The notes: generated by a model not told the origin, from the sequence alone. DNA of 60,613 nucleotides from CAVSIS01 sp963814875 (GCA_963814875.1 CAWFFJ010000038.1:1-60613); one strand, 5' to 3'; positions 37,501 to 47,942 are shown, numbered from the stretch's first letter. Numbers and translations: made by a program.

Positions 37501-39362
37501 CTGAGGTCGGTCTCCGACATGCTCCGGAGGTCGAGCGTGGGGTCGTTCGGGTTGGGCCAGATCAGCGCCGTGTTGTACTCGCGGTGGTCGCCGACGAGGA
37601 AGATCCGGCCGACCGAGTCGAAGTCGCGGAACAGGTTCTCGATCTTCTGGGGCGCGACGGTCTGGCCGCGGGCGTTCTTGTAGATCTCCTTCTTGCGGTC
37701 GATGATCCGGTAGTGCCCCTCACCGTCCCGCTCCATCAGGTCGCCGGTGTGCAGCCACCCGTCGGCGTCGAAGGGGTCTTCGCCGGGAGCCGGGTCGAGC
37801 AGACCAGGGGTGACGTAGGGCCCCCGGATGAGCAGCTCGCCGTCCTCGGCGAGGCGGGTTTCGATTCCGGGCAGAGGAACCCCGAGCGAGTCGTCCCGGT
37901 ACTGTCCGTGGGGGGTCATCGTGATGCCGCCGGTCGCCTCGGTCATGCCGAAACCGCTGGCGAGGTCGATCTCATGGCGCTGGAAGAAGCGGAAGATCTC
38001 GGGGTCGAGATATCCAGCTGCCGACAAACCCCAGCGCAGCCGACCTCCGGTCAACCGCGCCACGGCGGCGGCGACGTCGGCGGCCGAGGCGGTCTCGGGG
38101 TCCGCCTCCTGGCGGATTCGTTCGTAGAGCTGTACCCAACGCATCGGGATGCTGATGAACACCGTCGGGCGCTCCTCCTGGAGATGCCGGACGAGGACGT
38201 CGATGGCGGGGTTCTCTGCGAAGCAGTAGGTTGCGCCCCAGAAGATCGCGCCCATCAGCTCGAGATAGCGTCCGAAGGTGTGGAACAGCGGCAGGTAGGC
38301 CAGAAAGGAGTCGTCCTCGCCGAGAAACGGGACCGCCAGCCCGCGCGCGAACCGCTTGAAAACGATGTTGCGGTGAGAAAACGTGACCCCCTTCGGAACC
38401 CCGGTCGTCCCCGAGGTGTACATGAGGGTGGCAAGGTCGTCGATGCGGCACGCGTCGCGGCGCTCGGGGACGCGGCCCGCCGGGACCGTCGAGCCGGCCT
38501 CGAGCAGAGCCTCGAAGGACTGCACGCCGGGCGCGCCCGCCGCCTCGGGGTCGAGCGCAACCAGACGCGGCGGCGTGGGCAACCTGTCGCGGCACGCGAG
38601 CACCTTGGCGAGCTGGGCGGGTGAGGACAGCACCACCGAGCCGGCTCGGCAGTGGCGCAGTACCCACTCCACGTCGTTCTCGCTCGAGGTCGCGGGGATC
38701 ATGACGTCGACCAGCCCGGTGGACAGGCACGCGAGGTCCACCAGGGCCATCTCGAGCCGGTTCTCCGACAGGATCGCGACCGGTCCGGTCGATCCGTCCT
38801 CGGTCAGCGCGAGCAGCCCGCGCGCTACCAGGTCGACCCGTCCCGCGACCTGGTGCCAGGACAGGCTGCGCTCGGCGCCGCTCCCGGGAAGCCGGAAAAG
38901 GGTCCGCCCGGCGTAGGCCGCGGCCCGGTGCGCGAACAGCTCGCCGAGCGTGAGGTGCGAGCTCTCGACCAGGTTCAGGATCGTGGTCGCCCAGAGCTCG
39001 ACCGTCCCGGCCGCGGCGATGCGCTCGGCGACCGCGGGCCGGCGCAGCACGTCGAGCAGGTCCCACGCATCCCGGCGCCGCTCGCGCGCGGGCGGGCCTT
39101 TGCCGAGGCGGGTCAGGCACCGATCCGAGAGGGCCTCGAGTGAGGCGAGGTCGAGCTCGGCGAGGACCGCAGCTGCGGAGGACTGGCGGAGCCGCTGAAC
39201 GGCGTCGCGGTCGGCCTCGCCGGAGTGCGGCTCACCGGTTTCATGGGCGGCGGCGAGGACCCGAGCCAGCGCCTGGGCTGCGGCGGCGGGGTCGCTCGCC
39301 GCGAGGGCGTCGTCAAGAGGAGTGGCGGAGGGGGTGTCGCGTTCGCTCATTGGTCCCGCCAT
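34590..39362 (-). CDS. Giant fusion: AMP-forming acyl-CoA synthetase, helical repeats, kinase-like region, GNAT acetyltransferase
   Basis: One continuous frame of about 1590 residues. Residues 1-150 are helical with no known domain. About 150-690 form an AMP-binding long-chain acyl-CoA synthetase-like domain: Y315-TSGTTGVPKG, GFGMTEATGG, HTGDLMERDGEGHYRIIDRK (near 551), and LTPKGTYRRK near 660 with the catalytic A10 Lys. About 790-1010 is Ala/Leu-rich and HEAT-like. About 1050-1220 resembles a degraded aminoglycoside-kinase-like fold (hinge-like EEFISGETLDRAL near 1150, DPGATNVIV near 1200). About 1460-1585 is a GNAT domain with RRGIGGALIEEL (acetyl-CoA loop). Start is ATG 39362, or ATG 39350 (MSERDTPS). 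The combination suggests activation of an acyl group and its transfer to an amine or lysine. I do not recognise a named family for the whole. Confidence 0.85.
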   Translation of the reverse strand: MAGPMSERDTPSATPLDDALAASDPAAAAQALARVLAAAHETGEPHSGEADRDAVQRLRQSSAAAVLAELDLASLEALSDRCLTRLGKGPPARERRRDAWDLLDVLRRPAVAERIAAAGTVELWATTILNLVESSHLTLGELFAHRAAAYAGRTLFRLPGSGAERSLSWHQVAGRVDLVARGLLALTEDGSTGPVAILSENRLEMALVDLACLSTGLVDVMIPATSSENDVEWVLRHCRAGSVVLSSPAQLAKVLACRDRLPTPPRLVALDPEAAGAPGVQSFEALLEAGSTVPAGRVPERRDACRIDDLATLMYTSGTTGVPKGVTFSHRNIVFKRFARGLAVPFLGEDDSFLAYLPLFHTFGRYLELMGAIFWGATYCFAENPAIDVLVRHLQEERPTVFISIPMRWVQLYERIRQEADPETASAADVAAAVARLTGGRLRWGLSAAGYLDPEIFRFFQRHEIDLASGFGMTEATGGITMTPHGQYRDDSLGVPLPGIETRLAEDGELLIRGPYVTPGLLDPAPGEDPFDADGWLHTGDLMERDGEGHYRIIDRKKEIYKNARGQTVAPQKIENLFRDFDSVGRIFLVGDHREYNTALIWPNPNDPTLDLRSMSETDLSAHFRSLVVSANSFLAPFERIVDFAILPRDLSADHGELTPKGTYRRKAVERNFAEAIRQLYRGSTVSVGGVEVVVPNWLFQALGLTAQDLRVSNGCLVVDGGRLEVSREADTSIRVGAVRYRSVRRTLDLGALLSTPSLWIGNEELVTFAPLDAERRRRGRRNTTDLEWLGRTAPFATGEADRRALAKTMARSDADLLDLHRAALLLNGEEADDALLAVEALHQTVQVDDPTVAEAARTVLRRAVDVSHPAAVRRAFEALVGDEQDTRAAATLSRFLDHPAGVLDPATAAALAERQLEPGRLEILIAEAVRRSGDAPAGARQCTHTGALIDLLSAYGVAHPSQYARLRAVLTRLAMEAKGHDVRQQAAAARRRLEAGFRSWLGPVSRIAVDPETGLEYRWRDVVAFSDEVPPEARKRLLDALSSCPVLREAIFLFAGGASVRLSDILPGGVWIRLLGESHGKAVYRAAVRTRGREQYDVAVNLNLGLTQASAQEEVDWLVVCSEDLGSGPLVETFGGHWPELDLWTEEFISGETLDRALRREERRGDSERFRGLWAWAAWAALAAYVDFWDRTARGTEVADPGATNVIVPMHDYHAGARLVSITARRPHGGMASLLARLKEGLVERIETEHPGLAGTVGWDTLFSAVFEVLGETESVRLLSAAANDPLLPGEATKRLDDYLAAVRRRGFMPSRLYFAVQRYLRWLQLNPHATSEARASTLAELEATYGLARLTANHPEVRVQLFLATALRDAPAPLTEGLETIIARLRSRELVLDGLSAAVADLRARLDLGPAEDAALARLSFPYLRPGDEATWVAARVGGGATSDLVVTCEDADGESYHIRHALSPKEIGRLHRLFVAANLDVRFRPEHRFLVAVSDRGHLVGGLFYELQPDSRAAHMDKVVVAEHHARRGIGGALIEELCNRLRAAGCRSLTTGFFRPEFFYRLGFTIERRYAGLVRPLVEAGDSTIP

Positions 39363-39385
39363 GGTAGCGCCTCGGAGGAGGCAGG

Positions 39386-39430
39386 GAAGTAAGAAGGCAA
39401 GAAGGTGAGGAGGTGAGGAGGTGAGGAGGT
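39386..39430. repeat. Polypurine GAAGGTGAGGAGGTGAGG tandem tract
   Basis: About 45 bases of GTAAGAAGGCAAGAAGGTGA-type repeats in the divergent gap between the giant fusion gene and the DUF2147 gene. A related tract is at 33981-34008. On the fusion-gene side it is a polypyrimidine leader. Confidence 0.7.
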
Positions 39431-39517
39431 CGGGACGGCCCGTGGCGCGCGCCCGGCCGCTCCGGCGTAGAATGTCGGCGCGGGTTGCCGGCAGGGCTCG
39501 TGACGAGGGAGGCGGAG

Positions 39518-40018
39518 ATGAGGCGAACACTCCTGATGGTGGTGGCGGCCATGGTCGTCCTCGCGGCGATTCCAGTAGTTGCGGGCGACGGTGACGATGT
39601 CCTTGGACTGTGGGCGACGGCCCCAGGGACCGAAAACGGCCAGGCGCACGTCGAGGTCGTGCGCAACGGCGAGGTGTACTCGGGCCACATCGTGTGGTTG
39701 GAGAAGCCGACCTATCCCCCGGACGACCCCGGCGGGATGGCGGGGCAAGCCCGTGTTGACCGCAACAACCCGGATGCCGCGCTCCGCTCACAACCGATCA
39801 TCGGCCTAGAGATCTTCGACGGGATGGTCTGGGACGGGAAGAGCGAGTGGCGGAAGGGCCGGATCTACGACCCGGACAACGGCAAGACCTACAAGTGCTA
39901 CATGCGGCTCGACCCGGACGGGACCCTGAAGCTGCGCGGCTACATTGGTTTCTCACTGCTGGGGCGAACCAGCGTCTGGACACGGGTCGCCGAGGCCAAG
40001 GGGGCAGCGACGGAATGA
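39518..40018 (+). CDS. DUF2147 secreted protein
   Basis: A 166-residue protein: signal peptide (LLMVVAAMVVLAAIPVVAG) followed by a DUF2147-type lipocalin-like domain with LGLWATAPG, VEVVRNGEVYSGHIVWLEKP, GRIYDPDNGKTYKCYMRLDP and RGYIGFSLLGRTSVWTRV. The family is periplasmic with unknown ligand. The ATG at 39518 follows GAGGGAGGCGGAG. It lies 22 bp before glgX and could be co-transcribed. Confidence 0.85.
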   Translation: MRRTLLMVVAAMVVLAAIPVVAGDGDDVLGLWATAPGTENGQAHVEVVRNGEVYSGHIVWLEKPTYPPDDPGGMAGQARVDRNNPDAALRSQPIIGLEIFDGMVWDGKSEWRKGRIYDPDNGKTYKCYMRLDPDGTLKLRGYIGFSLLGRTSVWTRVAEAKGAATE

Positions 40019-40040
40019 CCGCGCGGCCGGGGCGGGCATC

Positions 40041-42194
<2,154 letters not shown>

Positions 42195-42267
42195 TCCGAG
42201 CTGCGGCGGGTTGCCGCCGAGGCGTCCGCGCCCGGAGTACACTGGGGAGCGCTGCGGGCAGGATGGC

Positions 42268-44091
42268 ATGAGGCGTTTTGGAAAGTACGTACTGGTGGGA
42301 CGCATCTCCTCGGGGGGAATGGCGGACGTCTACCGCGCGCGGGTGGTCGGTATCCGCGGCTTCTCCAAGGCGGTCGCCATCAAGCGGATCTTTCCCCACC
42401 TGCTCGATCGCCAGCGCTTCCTGCGCATGTTCACCGACGAGGCGAAGATCGCGTCCCGGCTGCTGCATCCGAACATCGTCCAGATCTACGAGCTGGGCGA
42501 GGATCGCGGCGTGCCCTATATCGCGATGGAGTACGTACCGGGGCGGGACCTCTTCCTCGTCGTGCAGCGGCTTGCACGCGCCCGCGAGTCGTTCCCAGTC
42601 GGCTTTGCTCGCCGCGTAGTGGCCGAGGTCTGCAGCGGCCTTGATCACGCCCATCGCTTCGGAATCGCCGAGGGCACGCCCCAGGAAATCGTCCACCGCG
42701 ACGTCAGCCCGCGCAACATCCTGATCGGCTGGACCGGCGAGGTCAAGCTGACCGACTTTGGCGTTGCTCGGGCGCGCGATCGCGAGGAGCACACCGAGCA
42801 CGGCCTGATCAAGGGCAAGATCCGCTACCTCAGCCCTGAGGCCGCCGCGGGTCGCGAGCTCGACCGGCGCAGCGACATCTTCTCGCTCGGCGTCGTTCTG
42901 GCGGAGATGGTCCTGATGGCACCGCTCCACACGGAGCCAAACGACCTCGCGGTCCTGATGGCGATTCGCGACGGGAAGCTCGATCTCGACCGGTTGAAGG
43001 CGTTCCCCGGCGGCCTTCGACCGGTGCTCGACCGCGCGCTCGCCACCGACCCCGAGCAGCGGTTCCTCTCTGCCGCCGCATTCAGAGAGGCCGTCCTCGA
43101 CCCACGGCTGGACTGCGAGGCTCCGTACACGGCCGAGCAGACCGAGAGCTTCATGCGGCGGCGCTTCGCCGAGGAGATCGAGCGCGAGCTCGCTCGCGAC
43201 CGAGAGGTCGACACGATTCTGGCGGCCGAGCCGGCGCCCGCGGAACCGACCGCTGGGTCGCAGGTGAGCGCTGCAGTCGGCCCATCGCCCCCCGCCGTCG
43301 CGCCTCCGGTGGTACGGACCCTGCCTCCGCCGCGGTTTTCGTTCCCGGCGACCCCGGCCGAGGAGGTCTGTCCCGCCTGGGAGGGAAGCCTTGCTGTCGA
43401 CTCGCTCGCGGGCGTGCTCCACCGGTTGGCCGTCGAGCGCTCGACCGGCCGTCTCGACCTGACGCGCGAACCGTTGGTCAAATCGGTCTTCCTCGAGCTG
43501 GGCGATCCGGTGTTCATCGTTTCCAACAGCTCGGCGGAGCTTTTCGGCGAGCACCTCGTGGCGCGGGGCCTGCTGTCGGCGAAGGAGCACAGCGCCACCA
43601 TGGACTTCGCCGCATCCAAGGGGCTGCGCTTCTCGGAAGCACTGCTCAGCCTCCACATCCTGGCTCCCCATCAGCTCTACCGGTACCTCGGCGAGCAGGT
43701 CCGCGACCGCATCCTCGAGCTCTTCACCTGGACCGCGGGACGGTACGGCTTCTTCCCGGGGCTCGAACCGCCCGAGCTCGGTATCCCGCTCGACCTGAAG
43801 GCACACGAGCTCATTCACGAAGGCGTGAGCGAGCGTCTCCCGCTCTCCGCTATCCGGCGCACTCTCGAGGGCCATCTCCGGCAGTCGCTGACGGTCTCGG
43901 TCAACGGCAGGCCCGAGTCGCTACGGCTGTCCGGCCGCGAGCAGCGCATGCTGCGCGCGATCGAGAGCGAGGCGGGCACGATCGCGGACGTCATCCGCCG
44001 CGAACGCGACGAGGAGCAGGTGCTGCGGCTGACCTACCTGCTGCACGAGACCGGCTGTCTGAGCTTCCGGGAAGCGGAGGATCTGCCATGA
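42268..44091 (+). CDS. Ser/Thr protein kinase with C-terminal DUF4388-type (PatA-like) domain
   Basis: A 607-residue cytoplasmic kinase. The kinase domain (about residues 5-280) has GRISSGGMADVYRAR, VAIKRI, EIVHRDVSPRNILIG and LTDFGVARARD, intact for catalysis, with LSPEAA in the APE position. A Pro/Ala linker (about 315-360) precedes a DUF4388-type domain (GSLAVDSLAGVLHRLAVERS, then SVFLELGDPVFIVSNSSAEL), as found in PatA-like regulators and gliding or motility proteins of myxobacteria. A winged-helix-like tail follows. No transmembrane helix. The stop overlaps the YhbY start (ATGA), so the two are translationally coupled. Confidence 0.9.
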   Translation: MRRFGKYVLVGRISSGGMADVYRARVVGIRGFSKAVAIKRIFPHLLDRQRFLRMFTDEAKIASRLLHPNIVQIYELGEDRGVPYIAMEYVPGRDLFLVVQRLARARESFPVGFARRVVAEVCSGLDHAHRFGIAEGTPQEIVHRDVSPRNILIGWTGEVKLTDFGVARARDREEHTEHGLIKGKIRYLSPEAAAGRELDRRSDIFSLGVVLAEMVLMAPLHTEPNDLAVLMAIRDGKLDLDRLKAFPGGLRPVLDRALATDPEQRFLSAAAFREAVLDPRLDCEAPYTAEQTESFMRRRFAEEIERELARDREVDTILAAEPAPAEPTAGSQVSAAVGPSPPAVAPPVVRTLPPPRFSFPATPAEEVCPAWEGSLAVDSLAGVLHRLAVERSTGRLDLTREPLVKSVFLELGDPVFIVSNSSAELFGEHLVARGLLSAKEHSATMDFAASKGLRFSEALLSLHILAPHQLYRYLGEQVRDRILELFTWTAGRYGFFPGLEPPELGIPLDLKAHELIHEGVSERLPLSAIRRTLEGHLRQSLTVSVNGRPESLRLSGREQRMLRAIESEAGTIADVIRRERDEEQVLRLTYLLHETGCLSFREAEDLP

Positions 44092-44399
44092 GACGGCTTA
44101 CCGGCGCCCAGCGCCGACATCTGCGCAGTATGGCCCACCACCTGCGGCCCATCGTCCACCTCGGAAAGGCCGGCCTCAGCGACGCCGCCGTGGCCGGGAT
44201 CGACGATACACTCGGCGCCCACGAGCTGATCAAGGTGCGCCTGGTCGACCATGCCGAGGATCGGCGCGAGCTCGCAGCCGCGCTCGAGGAGCGTCTGGGC
44301 TGCGAGGTGGTCGGCATCGTCGGCCACGTCATGATCGTCTTCAGGCGCAATCCGGATCCCGATCGGCACGTTCTCCAACTGCCGTTCGAGGTTGAATAG
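44088..44399 (+). CDS. yhbY: YhbY/CRS1 RNA-binding protein
   Basis: A 103-residue CRM-domain protein that binds pre-50S ribosomal particles. Hallmarks: MRRLTGAQRRHLRSMAHHLR, PIVHLGKAGLSDAAV (GxxG region) and HELIKVRL. It overlaps the kinase stop by 4 bases. Coupling to a kinase is unusual for this gene. Confidence 0.93.
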   Translation: MRRLTGAQRRHLRSMAHHLRPIVHLGKAGLSDAAVAGIDDTLGAHELIKVRLVDHAEDRRELAAALEERLGCEVVGIVGHVMIVFRRNPDPDRHVLQLPFEVE

Positions 44400-44877
44400 A
44401 CCCTGCCGGGTCGAGCGACGCGACCCGGACTGAAGCACAGAGGCACCAAGGGAGCACACAGGAGTCTGCCTTCCGCCAGTGCGCCAGGTCGCTCCCGGTA
44501 CCGTGTGGTCGGCGCCTGGTGATGGTGGTGTGTTCCTGTTGTTCGAAGGCCAGCTCTCGTGCGTCACGGCTTGCTTTCGCGATCGGTCGAGACCACCTCG
44601 AGCATGACCGCTTCCGTGCGCTCGACGCGTATGTCTCCATGAAGCTAGCGTTTCCATCTCCTGAGGTAGCCATCACGACGCCCTGACCCGCACATCATGC
44701 GGCGACCGGGTCTCGATTCCATCCTTCTCACAGCGGCCGGAAGACCGCCGGCACGCGGAGGAGGAAGAGATGGACCGCTACCCCGTGAACCCCAACCACG
44801 CCGCCCGGACCGCGCGCCCCCCCGGGGCCCGCGGCCGCGATCGTCAACCCGTTCCGACATCCCCATGGAGGTGGACC
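44400..44877. other. Intergenic region with degenerate CACCAAG repeat
   Basis: No gene supported. Near 44436-44460 is AAGCACAGAGGCACCAAGGG and onward, a relative of the ends of the 5499-5684 element. Short open frames on both strands look spurious (Arg/Ser-rich, no ribosome sites). Nothing else recognised except GGAGGTGG before the next gene. Confidence 0.5.
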
Positions 44878-46104
44878 GTGAAGCGTGCTTTCGTCGTCGC
44901 CATCGTCTGCGTCGCCCTCGCGCTGCCCTCGGGCGGCGCCCAGGCAGGTCCCATCGAGGACATGGTCGCCAGCTTCTTCCAGGCCGTATCCGGCGCGGTG
45001 GCGCCGTTCGTCAACAATCTCCAGACCTGGCTCAACAATGCCAACCAGGCCGCCCAGAAGACCGCCCGTGACTTCACGGGATGCCCGAGCCAGGCCGCCC
45101 AGAACCTCTACAATGACCTCCGCACGCAGCGCACAAATGCCCAGACGGCGCGGGCGGCGGCGCAGCAGATCCGGCAGAATGCCCAGCAGGCTCTGACCCA
45201 GTGCCAGCAGGCGACCGGCAACAACCCACTCTGCCTTGCGACCTATAACGGTCTGCCGGCGCATGGCTGGTACACGCTCGCCAACAACACCGTCCAGGCG
45301 CTCACTGCAGCCATGAACAGCCTCAAGGCGCTGCAGTGCATCGACAGCTGCAGCCAGACCGCCAAGCTCACCGTTCCCACGGTGTCGCTGTCCGGTGGCG
45401 GAACCCAGCGCATCACCACCCCCGGAGTCGTCGACGTCGACGTCTGCACCCACGTCGACTTCGGGTCGGTGGGCTACAACTTCGGCACCGCGGCGAACGG
45501 GAACCTCAGTCAGATGGTCGACTACGAGGGACCCCACTGCGACCGGACCGACACTTTCAAAATCTGTCTCGACTGGGACATCTCGATCCTCCTGCCCCAG
45601 CTCCAGAAGCTCGGGCTGGTGCCGCCCGGGGTCCAGATCCCCAACGTCAGCCTCGACATTCCGACCCGGAGCCTGCGGGTGGTCAGCGGTCTCACCACCG
45701 GCTCCTGCAGCCAGCCGATGCGGGTCTGCAGCCAGCCGAGCGGGAGCGTGACGATCAGCTTCGAGCCTGGACAGAACCCACTCGAGGTGCTCGCGAACAG
45801 CGCCTGCTCCCAGTGGACCACGGTCGCCTGCCTCAACCCGCCCTTCGGACTGCGCACCACGACCAGCCAGATCGACGTTCCCAACCTGACCAGGGCCGTC
45901 GTGCGTTGGTCCGGCGGACGGTTGAAGCCGGGCTCGGTCACTATCGACCTGACAGAGGGCAGGTTCTCCGCTGCCTGCCGCGGCACGAGGGGGCTCAGCT
46001 TCTCGGTGCCGCAGTTGCCGGAGATCTCAGTCGGCACCCAGACCCACTCGTTCAACTGGCTGTGCATGCAGCCACACTGGCGGACGCTCGTCGCCAACCC
46101 GTGA
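44878..46104 (+). CDS. Secreted cysteine-rich protein of unknown function
   Basis: A 408-residue exported protein. The signal peptide (VVAIVCVALALPSGGAQA) is followed by an amphipathic helix and an Ala/Gln-rich coiled-coil stretch (about residues 45-115). A long strand-rich domain follows with at least 12 cysteines in pairs (for example CIDSCSQ, CSQPMRVCSQPS), which probably form disulfides. The start is GTG at 44878, 4-6 bases after GGAGGTGGA; an in-frame upstream TTG/GTG would add an Arg/Pro-rich stretch and is unlikely. A GC hairpin follows the stop. No family recognised; likely periplasmic or surface exposed. Confidence 0.75.
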   Translation: MKRAFVVAIVCVALALPSGGAQAGPIEDMVASFFQAVSGAVAPFVNNLQTWLNNANQAAQKTARDFTGCPSQAAQNLYNDLRTQRTNAQTARAAAQQIRQNAQQALTQCQQATGNNPLCLATYNGLPAHGWYTLANNTVQALTAAMNSLKALQCIDSCSQTAKLTVPTVSLSGGGTQRITTPGVVDVDVCTHVDFGSVGYNFGTAANGNLSQMVDYEGPHCDRTDTFKICLDWDISILLPQLQKLGLVPPGVQIPNVSLDIPTRSLRVVSGLTTGSCSQPMRVCSQPSGSVTISFEPGQNPLEVLANSACSQWTTVACLNPPFGLRTTTSQIDVPNLTRAVVRWSGGRLKPGSVTIDLTEGRFSAACRGTRGLSFSVPQLPEISVGTQTHSFNWLCMQPHWRTLVANP

Positions 46105-46129
46105 CCGCGGCGGACTCCGTAGGCGCTTG

Positions 46130-46159
46130 GGCCGGCCCCTCGGGGCCGGCCTCTTCCTC
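46130..46159 (+). terminator. Terminator-like hairpin between converging genes
   Basis: A 10-bp perfect stem GGCCGGCCCC/GGGGCCGGCC with a 2-base loop (46130-46151), then TCTTCCTC. The weak T-run makes it an imperfect terminator; it overlaps the stop of the converging aminotransferase gene. Confidence 0.6.
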
Positions 46160-47360
46160 ATCGAATCGGGAGAAGGTCGGCGAGGGCGCTGGCGAGGTGT
46201 TCGTACTGGTCGAGCCCGTTGTAGAGCTGCGCGGACAGCCGCAGCAGTCGGCGCGGCGGTGCTGGCCACGGGATCACCGGTACCTCGATCCGATGCCGTT
46301 CCCACAGCGCATCCTGCAGCGGGTCGACATCGCGCCGGACGCTCTCCCCGTCGGGTAGGAGAAGGGTCGCGAGGCTGCCGATCATGTCGTCGGGGCAGGG
46401 CGCCGCAACGCCGAGACGATCGGCGACCACGCGCCGTGCCGCGAGCGCGAGAGCCCGGTTCAAGGCGCGGACCTCCGGCCACCCGCCTGGCAGCATGCTG
46501 CCGACCTCGTCGAGGGCGGCGGGAACGGTCAGCCACGCGGTTGGGTCGAAGGTCCCGGTCCAGTCGTGCTCGAGCCAGAACCGGGACCGGGTCCCGGCGG
46601 ACGCTGACGCGCCGTGGCTGGTCACCAGGGGACGGACGTTGGCCCGTTCGGGCTCACGGACGAACAGGAAGGCCGCCCCCTTGGGGGCACACACCCACTT
46701 GTGAAGGTTGCCGGTGTAGAGGTCCGCATCGAGCCTTTCGAGCTCGAGGTCGAGCATCCCCGGGGCATGGGCGCCATCGGCGATGACCCGGATCCCGCGG
46801 AGGTGCAGCGCCTCCACGATCTCGGCCAGCGGCAGCACCAGACCGGTCTGGCTGGTGACGTGGTCCACCAGCGCGGCCCGGGTTCGCGGCGTGACGGCGC
46901 CGAGTAACGCCTCCACCGCCCGGGCAGCATCGTCGAGCGGGAACGGGACCCTCGCCACCACGATCCGCGCGCCGGTCCTCGCGGCCGTCACCTCGATCGC
47001 GTTGCGGCACGCCGGGTACTCGTGATCGGTGACCACGAGCTCGTCGTTCGGCTGCAGGTCGAGCGACGCGAGGGCCGTGTTGACGCCAGTGGTGGCGTTG
47101 GGGACGAACGCGAGCTGCTCGGGTGCCGCACCCAGGAAGCCGGCGAGGCGCGTGCGGGAGCCGTCGAGCAGCTCTTGGTACTCGCGGAGGAAGAAGCGCA
47201 CCGGCTCGGCCTCGAGGCGCGCCCGCATCTCGGCCTGGGCCGCCAGCACCGCCCGCGGCGCGGCGCCGAAGGAGCCGTGGTTCAGGAACGTGACGTTCGG
47301 GTCGAGGTTCCAGCGGGCGACCAGCGCGGGGTTCGGGAAGCGGGGGACGGTAGGCGCCAC
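46158..47360 (-). CDS. PLP-dependent class V aminotransferase (isopenicillin-N epimerase-like)
   Basis: A 400-residue fold-type I PLP enzyme. NHGSFGAAPRAVL at the N-terminus and IADGAHAPG are CefD-type signatures. The PLP lysine is Lys221 in TGNLHKWVCAPKG. The family includes isopenicillin N epimerases and cysteine-desulfurase-like or hercynylcysteine lyase enzymes; no beta-lactam or ergothioneine gene is nearby, so the substrate is unknown. It lies 19 bp downstream of the unknown gene 47380-47799, probably in one operon. Confidence 0.88.
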   Translation of the reverse strand: MAPTVPRFPNPALVARWNLDPNVTFLNHGSFGAAPRAVLAAQAEMRARLEAEPVRFFLREYQELLDGSRTRLAGFLGAAPEQLAFVPNATTGVNTALASLDLQPNDELVVTDHEYPACRNAIEVTAARTGARIVVARVPFPLDDAARAVEALLGAVTPRTRAALVDHVTSQTGLVLPLAEIVEALHLRGIRVIADGAHAPGMLDLELERLDADLYTGNLHKWVCAPKGAAFLFVREPERANVRPLVTSHGASASAGTRSRFWLEHDWTGTFDPTAWLTVPAALDEVGSMLPGGWPEVRALNRALALAARRVVADRLGVAAPCPDDMIGSLATLLLPDGESVRRDVDPLQDALWERHRIEVPVIPWPAPPRRLLRLSAQLYNGLDQYEHLASALADLLPIR

Positions 47361-47379
47361 GAGCGGAGGGTAGCAGAGG

Positions 47380-47799
47380 TCAGAGAGTGACTCGAGGAAT
47401 GAGAATCGGCTCGCCGGCCGGGGTCTGGTCGCCGGATTTGATCGTCGAGCCCCAGCTGCCCTCGGGCGACCGCTTCACCCGCAGCTCAAGCCGCAGGGAC
47501 GGCGCGTCGCTGGAGCGCGGGGCGAACCGGAAGGGCGGTGGCTGGGGTCGGCCACCGAGGAGTCTGCGGAGGAGAAAGAAGAACCGGGTGAGGCGGTTCG
47601 GGGGGCTCAGCCAGGCCTCCAGCACGACCTCGTGCAGCCCGAGGTTGACCAGGTGGTCGAGACCCTGGGTGAGCTCCGCGCCCCGAGCGAGGTCCGCCCA
47701 GCCGCGGGCCTGCAGCAGGTGGGCTGCGGCGTCGGCTCTGACCACCTCCGCGAGCAGCGCGTCGAGGCACTCGCGAATAGTGAAGGTGGTATCGCTCAT
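47380..47799 (-). CDS. Unknown protein
   Basis: A 139-residue protein. A helical first half (TIRECLDALLAEVVRADAAA) is followed by a strand-like second half containing Arg- and Pro-rich segments. No signal peptide, membrane helix or known motif. The gene is preceded by an AT-richer promoter region and followed closely by the aminotransferase gene. Confidence 0.6.
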   Translation of the reverse strand: MSDTTFTIRECLDALLAEVVRADAAAHLLQARGWADLARGAELTQGLDHLVNLGLHEVVLEAWLSPPNRLTRFFFLLRRLLGGRPQPPPFRFAPRSSDAPSLRLELRVKRSPEGSWGSTIKSGDQTPAGEPILIPRVTL

Positions 47800-47913
47800 G
47801 CGGCCGATCGGTTGTTCGCGTCGTTGTCAGGCATCTGTGTCCCTGCCCGGCTCGGCGAACCCACTCGTGTCGGACTTCATCAAAAGAGCTACATTTTGCA
47901 TCAGTTCTGATTG

Positions 47914-47942
47914 ACAGTAATACCTATCAGTCAGCCTGTCAA
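47914..47942 (-). promoter_or_regulatory. Strong candidate promoter for the 47799/47360 operon
   Basis: On the minus strand a perfect TTGACA (47937-47942) and TACTGT (47914-47919) are separated by exactly 17 bp. The -35 overlaps the stop codon of the SIR2-like gene. The spacer and flanks carry an imperfect palindrome (CTGATTGACAG/CTATCAGTCAG, 47907-47935), a possible operator. The surrounding 80 bp are clearly AT-richer than the neighbourhood. Confidence 0.6.

Noticed and set aside
44341..44676. Minus-strand open frame overlapping yhbY
   Set aside because: It is Arg/Ser-rich with no ribosome site and includes the translated CACCAAG repeat; no domain seen.
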